The position numbers and the translations under genes were made by a program. A stretch of 64,000 nt of DNA, from NCBI RefSeq assembly GCF_901000735.1, contig NC_081543.1:19820079-19884078 (forward strand), given 5' to 3'. This DNA is from Corylus avellana (taxonomy: Eukaryota > Streptophyta > Magnoliopsida > Fagales > Betulaceae). The notes beneath the pieces are model-generated. The model searched no databases. It had not been told where the DNA came from and was given only the letters and a program-made list of their open reading frames with translations. Shown piece by piece: positions 1 to 11,100 of the stretch (position 1 is its first letter; the number at the start of each line of letters is the position of its first letter).

Positions 1-228
1 CGGTTTTCAGTTTTGATCAATGGCTCTCCTTTCGACTTCTTTGAGAGTTCGCGTGGGGTGAGACAAGGCGATCCCCTCTCGCCGTTTTTGTTCATCTTGG
101 TTATGGAGGCGTTCAGCAGGATGATTAATGCTTCCATCAACAGGGGTTTCATCAATGGCTTTTATGTGGGTGCTGGAGAGTCGGAACAGGTTGTTGTTTC
201 TCACCTTCTTTTTGCAGATGATACGTTG

Positions 229-532
229 GTTTTTTGTGGGGCTGCTCCTGACCAAATCAGATTCATTTTTTTGATAAGTAAACTTCATCATAAACCAAAT
301 CAGATTCATTAAAGCCCTTCTCATTGGCTTTGAGGCTGTTTCTGGGTTAAAAGTAAATCGGGCCAAATCGGTTTTGGCCCTTGTCGGAGGTGCGGGTGAG
401 GTTTTTTGTGGGGCTGCTCCTGACCAAATCAGATTCATTAAAGCCCTTCTCATTGGCTTTTTGAGGCTGTTTCTGGGTTAAAAGTAAATCGGGCCAAATC
501 GGTTTTGGCCCCTGTTGGAGGTGTGGGTGAGG
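229..532 (+). repeat. Tandem duplication inside the LINE RT
   Basis: Two head-to-tail copies of one RT segment: unit 1 at 229-400 and unit 2 at 401-532. Both begin GTTTTTTGTGGGGCTGCTCC and run through the GGCCAAATCGGTTTTGGCCC stretch to a GGGTGAG end. Unit 1 is 43 bp longer because of the small insertion at 268-293 plus its target duplication. The duplication disrupts the LINE frame. Confidence 0.9.
268..293 (-). mobile_element. Ultra-short LINE-tail insertion with 17-bp TSD
   Basis: Read on the minus strand this 26-bp insert ends TTTACTTATCAAAAA, which matches the 3' tail of the LINEs in this window. It is flanked by the perfect 17-bp direct repeat ACCAAATCAGATTCATT at 251-267 and 294-310, as expected for target-primed reverse transcription that stopped almost at once. 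Unit 2 of the surrounding tandem duplication has the empty site, so the insertion probably followed the duplication. Confidence 0.78.
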
Positions 533-2104
533 CGGGTGAGTTGGCTGGCATTTTGGGTTGTGCCACCAGTTATTTGCCTTTGAAGTATCAGGGTCTTCCT
601 CTAGGGGCTTCGTTCAAGCTTCTGGCTATTTGGGAAGACATGATAGAGAAGATTGCTAGAAGGTTGGCCCCCTGGAAACGTTCGCATCACTTTATCCAAC
701 CTTCCTACTTACTTTTTGTCCCTCTTTCCTATTCCTATCTCTGTGGCGAATCGCATTGAGAAGATTCAACGGGATTTTTTATGGGGGAGGCTCAATGATG
801 AGCTCAAGATCCACTTGGTCAGCTGGCACGAGGTTTGTAGTCCAATTTTGGAGGGCGGTTTAGGGATCCGGAGTCTGCGGTTTTTTAATCAAGCTCTTTT
901 GGGGAAATGGTTGTGGAGATTTGCTATCGAAGAAGATGCTTGGTGGAGAAGGATTTTAGTGGCAAAGTATGGGGTGTTTCGGGGTGGTTGGCGCTCTAAA
1001 GTTCCTCGTGGTTCACATGGGGTGGGGCTATGGAAACACATTTGCAGGGGGTGGAGTTCGTTTCAATGTCATTTCAGATTAGATCCTGGCTTAGGGCTGA
1101 AAGTCAATTTTTGGGAGGATATTTGGTGCGGCGATACGTCCCTCAAGGAAGCTTTTCCCGGCCTTTTCAATATAGCTAGCAACAAGGCTGCCTGCATTGC
1201 GGACATCAGGGCGAGTATAAATGGTATGGTTCATTGGAATGTTACCGTTATTCGAAGAATTCATGATTGGGAGGAGGCGGCCTTAGCCTCCCTTCTCTCA
1301 CTCTTGTATGCGCTCTCATTGTGGGGGGAAGGGGAGGATCGAATGTGGTGGATTCCCTCTAGTAAAGGGAAGTTTGAGGTTCGCTCTTTTATAGGAAGCT
1401 CGTCCTTGAAGAGCCCAACCATTTCCCCTGGAAAAGTATTTGGCGCACTAAGGTTCCTTCGAGAGTGGCTTTTTTTGCTTGGTCAGCCACCATTGAGAAA
1501 TCCCTTACCTTGGATAATGTTAGAAAGAGGGGCATCGTTGTGATTAATCGATATTGTATGTGTGAATCGGAAGGGGAGTCTGTGGATCATCTCTTTCTTC
1601 ACTGTGGGGTTGCACGTTTTTTGTAGGATGCTATCTTCTCTCGGTTCAACATGTGTTGGGTTATGCCTAGAAGCGTCAAGGAGATGTTAGCTAGTTGGTG
1701 GCCGGGTGGTAAATCCCGAAGCGCGGTGGTGTGGAAGATGGCTCCCCTGTATCTCATGTGGTGCTTATGGAAGGAAAGGAATGCTAGATGCTTTGAGGAT
1801 TTGTCGAGAAACCTTGAGGACATTCTTCATTTCTTTTTGTATACACTCTTTATGTGGACTGCAGGATGGCTTGCTCCCATAGAGATCAATTTCCCTGATT
1901 TTCTTTTTATGTTCTCTTCTTCTTTCTCCTCTACTTAGTCGCTCTCTTGTATACTCCCTGTGTACTTGGGTTGTGCCCCTCTACGCTCTTTAATGCATTA
2001 TTACTTATCAAAAAATAAATAAATAAATAAATTAAAAAAAAAAGAAGCAACATTCAGAACTTTATTCAAAATAGGAAGTTGAATCTTATACTCCTGATGC
2101 TTAC

Positions 2105-2175
2105 TGTCTCAGCTCGAATGAAACCTTTCTCAAAGTCTGAGTGGATAACTCCAGCAGCTTGAGGCGCAGTCATTC
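2105..2175 (-). CDS. YchF: YchF exon 9
   Basis: 71 bp: two bases completing Gly, then [18 protein letters not shown] and IRAET. The acceptor is TTTTTTAG and the donor ACA|GTAAGC. The next exon (expected to start VAYDDF and end the protein) is not found between 1 and 2104, because the intron is filled by a LINE that crosses the left edge. Confidence 0.93.
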
Positions 2176-5100
2176 CTAAAAAAATAAAGAATGACAGTCA
2201 GACAGCCATCTGATCACAACAGTGTTAATATCGAATAAGTAGTCAATGATGAATAGACATGTTTTAAACTAGCCAGGTTTATTCAGCGGCAATAGAGGAC
2301 ATTGTATCCCATCTGAAGACAGAAAGAGCTCACCAAAAAGTAAAAACTAAAATCTTTTTCTCCCATACAATGATCAGTCATACTAATGCTTTTTTGATAA
2401 GTTGTCCATTCTATCTGACAAACTCAAAGCACAAGAGGTTGTTACTGGCTTGGAACAAGTCAAGGCCCACGAAATAGAATTTATCATGATGGTATGAAAT
2501 CTTTGACATCCAGCAGAACAGAATCTAACCTGCAAGTATGGTCCATGCTTTTGTTTCCTGCACAAAACAATGGACAACAATCTTTTTAATAAATGAAATG
2601 AATATAACATTCAAAAATCTCATTTCAAACTTATCTTCACCACCTTCTCGCCAGAGGTGAAGTATGTACGCAGCCCTAAGAGGCTATATGTTGCTCTAAT
2701 TAGGTTTCCAAGACCACTTTCACTGACACCAAGAGATTTTAAGTACTCCATCCTTTCTTCATATGGAAGTTCAGTAAGCTCGGACTCAACCTGCAAGTAG
2801 AAAGGTCGCTCTTTTACTTGCCTGATGTAATAGTAACATCTGGAAGACCAATATCACCAAAAGATTTATCAAAACAAATAAAATGCATCCCCAGCTCACA
2901 CTCATACTCGAGCACACGCATGCTTAGAGGCACAAGCTGAAAGAAGTTTTACGAGTTAAAACTGTAAGTGTTTCTGTTCAGAAGTGGTCACCAAACCTGA
3001 GCTGAGATCGTCACCAGTCCAGATTGCAACTCAGATGCAAGTTTCATCACTTCGTTGACATAAGGATTATTTTCAGGCTCAGCTAGATCTGTCTCTGCAA
3101 CATTGGCAACATAGGTGACTGGTTTCATTGTTAGCAAGCAAAGATGCTTTATAGCATCTTTTTCAAACTCCGTCAAAGTTACAGATCGTGCCGGTTTCCC
3201 ATCCAAAAGTGCCTGCAGAATTTTGTCCAAGGCAGACTTCTCTGCTTCCTCCTGGAACAAGGAAGATTGCATCAATGAGATCATAGCCACCTTAAATACC
3301 TTAAATACTTCACAGTAACATGTATCAAACTGAAAAAGAAGAGACAAAAAAAAACAAAAAAAAAAAAAAAATGAAAAAAAAAAGAGAGAGAATTTGGTAG
3401 GGGAGAGATGCAGGCAGCAAGAAGCTGGTTTTGTTTTAGTTCAGTTATATTCAATTTTAGGAGTCGGATATTTCTGTAATGTTAATATTTTTACAACAGG
3501 TTGGATATGGCTACTATGTTTCCACATCATTGGAGATCCTACACGCCTATAATAATGCATTTGAAAGAGTTGCATATGCATCTTACAGAAAAAGTGCTTC
3601 AAGATAGATTTCAACAGACTTTATATGGTAAGATTAAGGAAAATTTATGCTAGAAAGTTTTATGAGCTAACTATCAGGTGCAGAATAGATGTAAACATAT
3701 GACAATTGCTCGATTGAATGGCAAGCCGAGATCTAAAATTCGAAAGGAAATGTCTATTGTGCAATTTTCTATTCTGCAAGAAGCAGTTGACATGGCAATC
3801 AATAGCAAAAAAATCATAAGTCCCTGACACTGGACAATAAACAAAAAGAAGCCACAATTGGAAAGCCTAAACAGAGAGATGAAATTCCAAAGCAATAAGC
3901 CAAAAAGGCATAACAGCCTTTTTAAGATTCAAGTGAATTTATCTAATTAACTTAAATAATAAAATCTTGATAATAATTAATTAACTAATAATTAGTATGG
4001 ATTTACGAACAAAAAATTAAACAATCACGACATTTATTATATATATACAATAAATAAGTTTTTTTTTTTTTTTTTTGATAAGTAATGTATATACAATAAA
4101 TAAGTTAACTGAAAAGCTCATGAATAAGCTCAAGTTCATTCAAAAAATAAATGAACATAATTTGAACAAATTATCTAACTTGGTGAAAAGCTCGAGCTTG
4201 GCTCGTATTCGAAAAAAAATTAAACGAATTCAGCTTGAACATTCAATACTCAACTTGATTACAGCCCAAATTGTACTGCTTCATATTCTTACAAGAACTT
4301 AAATGGAAAAAACCTACACGCTATTATGGAAATACAGTCATTACATATAGGTAATAATAGGAAATAAACCTTATCATAAGTTTCCTTTTTTAACACTGCC
4401 CCTCGAGTTGCTTCTTGCATGCAATTTTCTTTGATAAAATGTCTATTAATTTCAATGTGTTTATTTCGATCATGTTGAATGGGATTATAAGCAATAGAAA
4501 AATGCTAGGCTTACAAACAAATTTTACAAAAGAACTTTTACAACATAATGTGGCACAATATGATTGGGTTTCTCAAAAGTTGAATTTATCTCATTTCCAA
4601 TCATATTGTAAAAGCTTTTTTGTAAAATTTGTTTGTTGGCCTAGCATTCCTCTAAGCAATATTAAAGGTAGCCTTATTGTCGCAATATAACCTCATCGAA
4701 TCCTTATAATCATGTCCGAGTTCTTTCAGTGAAATCTATAACAACAATAATTCACATGGTCCTTTGGCCCATGGCTCAAAATTCAGCTTTGCATTAGATT
4801 TAGCAAAAACTGATTGTTTCTTACTATGCTAGATAACTAGATTTTCCTCCCACAAAAGTGCAATATCCCGAAGATTTCAATCTGTGACTGACCCAGCCCA
4901 ATTAGCATATATATAAACTTCTATTTTTTGGTGATCATGTTTGAAAAACAACTCTTTACCAAATGAAGATTTCAAATATCGAAGTATTTTGTAAACCACT
5001 TCCATATGAGACTCCTAAGTTAAGTGAATAAACTGGCTCACAACACTAACCACAAAGGCAATATCTGGACGAGTTTGCGACAAATAAATTAATTTTCCAA

Positions 5101-8100
5101 CTAATCATTGACACATGCCCTTACCTACAAGAGAACTCTAATCACTCTCCCATAACACTTGTTTTGCTCTATTGGGTTGTCAACTGCCTTGCATCCAAGC
5201 ATTCCTCTTTCCTTGAGCAAATCAAGAACATATTTTCGTAGAGACGAATATCACCATGTCTCGATCTGGCTACCTCAATGCCAAGAAAATATTTCAAACT
5301 CATTGGTGAGATATGTTAGAAAGGTGTAGTAGGGTTAATAGGTTATGGGTATTTGTATTCTATGTTGGACTTCGATATATATATATATATATGTTGTTTG
5401 AGAGGAGAGTAGGGATCGGGATCCTCAGCAGTAGCTGGGGAATTTCCCATGAATTTTTTTGTTAATCTCAACCGTCCAATGTTATGCAACGGCTACCAAC
5501 ATGCCACATGTCCCACTAAAAAGAAAATAATAAAATATTATTTAAATTTAAAAAATAAATATAAACTAAAATAATAAACAAATAAAAAAAGAAAATAAAC
5601 TATTACAAAAAATGGGGTGGCCGGCCACCCCGAACCACCCCATCTTTTTTAAAAATTTATTTTCTTTTTTTATTTGTTTATTAATTTAGTTTATATTTAT
5701 TTTTTAAATTTAAATAATATTTTATTATTTTCTTTTTTAGTGGGACACGTGGCATGTTGGTAGCTGTTGCATAACATTGGACGATTGAGATTAACAAAAA
5801 AATTCATGGAAAATTCCCCAGCTATTGCTGGGGATCCCAATCCGGAGAGTAGCTGCAGGGAGAATACGCAGCCTCCCTTATTCTTCTTCTACTCTTCTTC
5901 TATTCTTTTGCTCTCATACAAACTAACAAGATATTTCCTCAACTTTTGTAATGTTTCATCATCATTCCCAATTAGTATTATGTCATCCACATAAACAATT
6001 AAACTAGTTACCCTCCTTTGTAAAGATTGTTTGATTAACAATGTGTGATCAACCTGGCTCTACTTATAGTTACACTTTACATAGCTTGAGCAAATCTCTC
6101 AAACCACGCCATAGGAGATTGTTCTAACTCATATGGTGCCTTCTTTAGCTTACACAGTTTACCATTGACCAAAGAATCTTCAAGTCTAGGAGGAGTCTCC
6201 ATGCATACCTATTCCTCTAGGTCTCCATGAAGAAATGTCTTTTTTACATCAATCTGCTGAAGTTGCCAATCTAAGTTTGTTGGCAAAGAAAGTAAGACCC
6301 TAATAAAGTTCATCTTCTCAACTGGAACAAATGTCTCCTCGTAGTCTATCATATAAGTTTGTGTGAAGCCTTTCGCAACCAATCTAGACTTATATCTCTT
6401 TATCAAACCATCAGTTTTATGTTTCACTGTAAACACCCATTTGCATCCTACTGCCTTTGTTTATTCAGGTAATTCAACTAGGTCCCGTGTGCTATTTTTT
6501 TAAAAGGCTTTCATCTCTTCTTGGATTGCTTCCCTCCACTTTGGATTCCCAAGTGCCTTATGGACACTTTGGGGAATAGACACAAAGGACAATTTGGAGA
6601 GAAAAGTACAATAGGATGAAAGATTGTTATAAATAACAAAATTAGATATGGAATGCTGAGTACAAGATTTGATTACTTTACATTGGGTAATTGGAAGACC
6701 AATATCATTAACTGTAGGTATTGATGTGTCTAAAGTGGCCATAGGGATTACCTGAGTTGGGAGTCGATGTTTGTCTAAGAGGCTCAAGAATAGTCTTATT
6801 GTTTGGACATCTGGAATAAACTCGTAACCCCTCTACTAGTAGCTCAACTTGCTCACCTTGGTTGCGGTTGCTGACTATCACATTCTGGAACATCATGTTT
6901 TAGCGAGTAGGTACATATAAGGAATCTGTCATTATAGGTAAAGGATCTATTAAGGATTTCTCTTCTCCACCTGTCTCTCATACATCAGAACGAACAATAG
7001 CAAATGGTTCAGTACTTTTATTACCATGAGTACGAAAAGACACACAGTGGTGTTTAGCCAGTTCACAAGTATCACATTGAAATTGGAAAACATTATTGTG
7101 TGAAAACAAAGAGGGAAAAAAATGTTGCGACAAAGTTAAAGTATGATGCCCCAGTAACATTTTCCCAGCCTGAACAAAGATGATAAGAACAGAAAAGAGA
7201 TAATAAACCAATCATATGGTCAGATGCCCCTGAATCAATTATCCAAATATCATCAGATTTGTCTACATTCCCAGTGGAAGTTACATTCAGAGATGAAGCT
7301 AAATTACTTAAATGTGCGAAGGAGAATGCAGTAGTAGACGGTTCCCATCGTGACATCAACTGATAGAGGGTATCCAATTTTTGCTTGCTACGAGTCACAC
7401 TTTCAAGAGTAGAAGAACTTGGAGCAGGATTTTGATCAATGGTTGAAGAGTGATTAGCCCAAAGCCGAGTAACACCACTATAATGACCTCCTCTACCCAG
7501 AGTAGGGCAACCACGAAGGCGTCAACAAGTCTCTCCAGTATGTCGTGATTTATGATAGTGATCACAAAACAATTTATCCTTCTCATCCATTGCTTTCCCG
7601 CTATCATGACTCTAAGAATCCCCCTTTCCATTGTGATGAGATGCAGTAACCAAGGTTGACCAATCTTGGGAAGAAGAGTGGAGCACGGCACCTCTGCAAC
7701 TCTCCTCATTCTTAATATAGGCAAATGCCTCTAGAAGAGATGAAAAAGGCTCCTTTCCAAAATCTTAACTCTAATCTTATCATATTCAGCATTCAATCCA
7801 GCTAGGAATTCATAGATACGACCTTCTTCAACTATTTTCTGAATTTTCATAGCATCAATAGCACACACAATCTAGAAGTTATGGTAGTGATCCAGTTCTT
7901 GCCACAATGCATGAAGCCGATGAAATGTTTTTCCAATGGACCACTTTCCTTGAGTCGTTCCATGAATCCAACTCTGTTAAATTCCCCATTTTGGAATAGG
8001 TTTGAATCACTGCATCCCAAATTTCTTCAGTCGTACGAACAAACAAATATCCCTGACTAATCTCTGGTTGCATTGAATGCAATAACCAAGACATAATGGT

Positions 8101-11100
8101 AAAATTTTATGCTTCCCATTTGTCTTAAGCAAGGTCGTCTAATCATGGTACTTGAATATGACCATCCAGGTATTCAATTTTTCCTCCTACTTTTTAATAT
8201 ACAAAAGAGTATAGTGTAACCAAGCAAAATAGTTGAGCCAGCCCTGTGAATTCATGAGGTCTAATTTATCTCCGACATTTTTAAATCAAACATCCAAAAA
8301 AAATTGCTCCACTACGCAACTGGGCTCAACAAAATATTTAAAATAAACTACACAACACGCATCATATAGTATGTAATCAACAAAAAATTAGAGCAGCATT
8401 TTTTTTTTGCCTACTCTAGACGGCCTATCGTTTAGGGAGACTTACTTGTCGTTTGCCTTTGCCTCCATCTAAACAATCTGTTGTTTGTGTCTGAACTAGA
8501 CAAAATGTCATTTTCTCGATGCCTATACAACTTATTTGGTCTTCTTATAAAACAACTTGTTGTTTTGTCTTTCTCCACCACCGTCGCATAGAGTCGCCAG
8601 AAAACTCAATGCTACATCAGAACTTCACAATTTCTTCAGAAATTAACTCACATTAGGCCATTGAGCTTCCTCACCCACATACAATCCTCCTTCACGCAAC
8701 CATCGCCAGTCGATAATGAGAAGTTTTGATCGGCATAGGTGCACCAGTTACTCCGATGGCACAGACTACCCAAAACATTTCAGGCTTTCCCAAAAAATCT
8801 CGAACGTGGGTCTTCAACGGCAATCAGTTGAGACTGAATGTGATTCTACCAATATGACACAAGCACGAAACCAAAAACAAACCACACCCGCTATAATACC
8901 AAGTTGAAACAAGAAGAAGAAAAGTTTGGAGTTAGAAGGAAAAGAGAATATTGTCTTATTCCCCTGCACTGCTTCGTAGGCTTACAAGAATTTAAATAGA
9001 AACAACCTACACCATAATATGGAAATACACGGATTGCATATTACAATAATGGGAATGAGATCAAGTGTAATCAAATCAGGTAATAATGGGAAATAAAGCA
9101 TATCATAAGTTTCCTCCTTCAACAAAGTCAACCCACAATACATAGGAACCAAAACCACCCAAAAACAGCCTGCTACTATAATGGAAGTACTGTTCAAGAT
9201 GCTATAAAAAAATCCGTGTTGTTGTCCTACGCCAAGGGGAGGATGAGTCGAAGATGATAATGAGTTACTTTCTACTTGTATGGGGGACTTTGAAGCATGG
9301 GGAATGATATTACCTTAAGTTTAGATTGTGAATCCTTTGGCTTGCCCTTCTTGAGCTTCTCCATTCTTTTTTGAATCTGCAGTTATTGTAAAAGGTACAA
9401 TTTAGTTCTATCACTTCATCTCACCCTACTGAGCTATTAACATAAGTTTCATGACAAATTAGAGCCTGTAAAGATTATCATTAGTACTTTAAGCACACAA
9501 ATCTTATGAGTTGTTGCACCAAGCAATGCAGTAGAAAATGGAGCTTCTTTATATCAGACAATAGTCGTGTGTGTGAGGTACATATGTCTACAAATATCTA
9601 AGCAGAACACCCATCCAAATGGGAGTATATATGGTTACTGAAAGTGGTAATAGCCACTAAAAATGAACTATTTAAGTAGACAGAAATTTCTCCGACTATT
9701 TCATCCATGATTTGCAACAAAGTGGTAAAAGAGGATTTGTGGGATGAGCCCCAAGCACTTACTAAAAAACTTTCTTCAGTAATTTTAGTTGAACTGCAAA
9801 AGATAACGTTCTAAATAAACAGCACAACAATTTAGTATGCATACAAATAGGCACTGATCCAACTAGAACACCAGGTGGTAACAAATGGCAACCTAAAGGC
9901 CTAGTAGGGAATTTCTACAATTTGGGAAAGTCCAATTCAAAACCATTTTGTAACATTTATTACAATGAATCCACAGAATGTTACATCCTCTAAAGAGATT
10001 AATCAAAAATTCAGAAGGGAAACAAACCCTAAGAAATATTCAGAAGCATACTGATTTTTTTTATAAGTAATAATGATATATATTAAAAGCGCAGAGGGGC
10101 GCAACCCAAATACACGGGAAGTATAAATAGAGAGCGCCTAAGAGGGAGAGAAATGAAAGAGGAAGTCAGAAAAAGTAATTACTAAAGGAGCTAGCCTAGT
10201 AGCCGTTCAAGAGTAAAGAGTAAAGAAGAAAAGATGAGTCAATTCCTCCATAGTCCTAGTAGAGTCCTCAAAACATCTAGCATTTCTTTCAATCCATATA
10301 CACCACATAAGACATAGAGGGATCATCTTCCATACTACCGCGCTTCGAGCACGTCCTCCCGACCACCAGCAATTGAACAAATCCCTCACTCTGCAAGGCA
10401 TAACCCAATGCAATCCAAACCGACTAAAAATAGTATGCCAAAGAGTTCTTGCGGTTTCGCAGTGGAGAAGATGATGATCTACTGACTCTCCTGTCTTCTT
10501 GCACATACAACACCACTCTACCACCACAAGGTTTCCTCTTACACAGATTATCATGAGTCAAAATTTTGCCTAGGGCCACGGTCCACCCGAAAAAAGCCAC
10601 TCGCAAAGGCACCTTTGTGCGCCAAATACTCTTCCAAGGAAACACCTCATGGTCAAAATTAGACAAGGCCTTGAAGAGCGACTTAACCTCGAACTTGCCT
10701 TTCTTAGACGAGGCCCAGCAAATACGATCCACTGTACCTATAGAGATCTTGCAAGAGTACAGCCGATCAAAAAAAGGAGCAACCAAATCCATCTCCCAGT
10801 CCTGAACGGGCCGCACAAAAATAACATTCCATTCCACAACCCCATTCCTCCAAGTAAAATTATCCTTCACCCAAGCTTCTTTGTGTCTAGCGATGCTGAA
10901 CAAAGACGGGAAATCCTGCTTCAAAGAATTTTCCCCACACCAAATATCATGCCAGAAACGAACTTTCGAACCCACCCCCACCTCAAACCGAATACCTTTG
11001 GCAAAGGAACTCAAACCTATGCTTCCATAAGCCCATACCATGAGAACCCGAAACCTTCTTCGTGCACCACCCACCTTCCTGGTCTTCATACTTAGCTTTG

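Larger units (their letters stand above)
1..2044 (+). mobile_element. L1-type LINE, 3' fragment (RT end to tail)
   Basis: Plus-strand remnant of plant LINE ORF2, entering from the left edge. It starts inside the reverse transcriptase at the fingers/palm motif [17 protein letters not shown] (about 60-110) and keeps an intact FADD catalytic box (about 213-224). The thumb and C-terminal domain follow (LGKWLWRF near 900), then the zinc-finger region CMCESEGESVDH (about 1560). It ends with the 3' motif GGTTGTGCCCCTCTACGC and ATTACTTATC plus an A/T-rich tail (1995-2044). It is close to the LINE at 35397-41577 but broken by an internal tandem duplication (229-532), a deletion of roughly 40 bp near 690, several frameshifts and a stop at 1624. 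It sits in the last visible intron of the YchF gene and separates exon 9 from the missing final exon. It is not functional. Confidence 0.93.
4663..6436 (-). pseudogene. Copia RT/RNase H remnant
   Basis: The RT begins [18 protein letters not shown] (6436), with the copia motif [11 protein letters not shown] and a [13 protein letters not shown] block. It continues through [16 protein letters not shown] (about 6130) to [13 protein letters not shown] (about 5980), then past the solo LTR to [18 protein letters not shown] (about 5290). The RNase H end contains [19 protein letters not shown] (about 4440-4490). Multiple stops are present, so no product is expected. Confidence 0.85.
4270..9124 (-). 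mobile_element. Decayed Ty1/copia element in intron 5
   Basis: Minus-strand copia remnant. The 5' LTR lies at about 8905-9124 and a truncated 3' LTR at about 4270-4395; both carry a GGAAACTTATGATA-type block near their TGTT start. Gag-pol domains follow copia order (gag, protease, integrase, RT, RNase H) but are full of stops and frameshifts. Most of the integrase core is deleted between about 6978 and 6896. The body is interrupted by a MITE at 4497-4652 and a solo LTR at 5314-5928 that itself contains another MITE. Confidence 0.85.

Noticed and set aside
10566..11095. Plus-strand frames of 79-148 codons (and the same at 12398-12927)
   Set aside because: They are antisense to the LINE RT/C-terminal region and follow its codon pattern; no independent homology.
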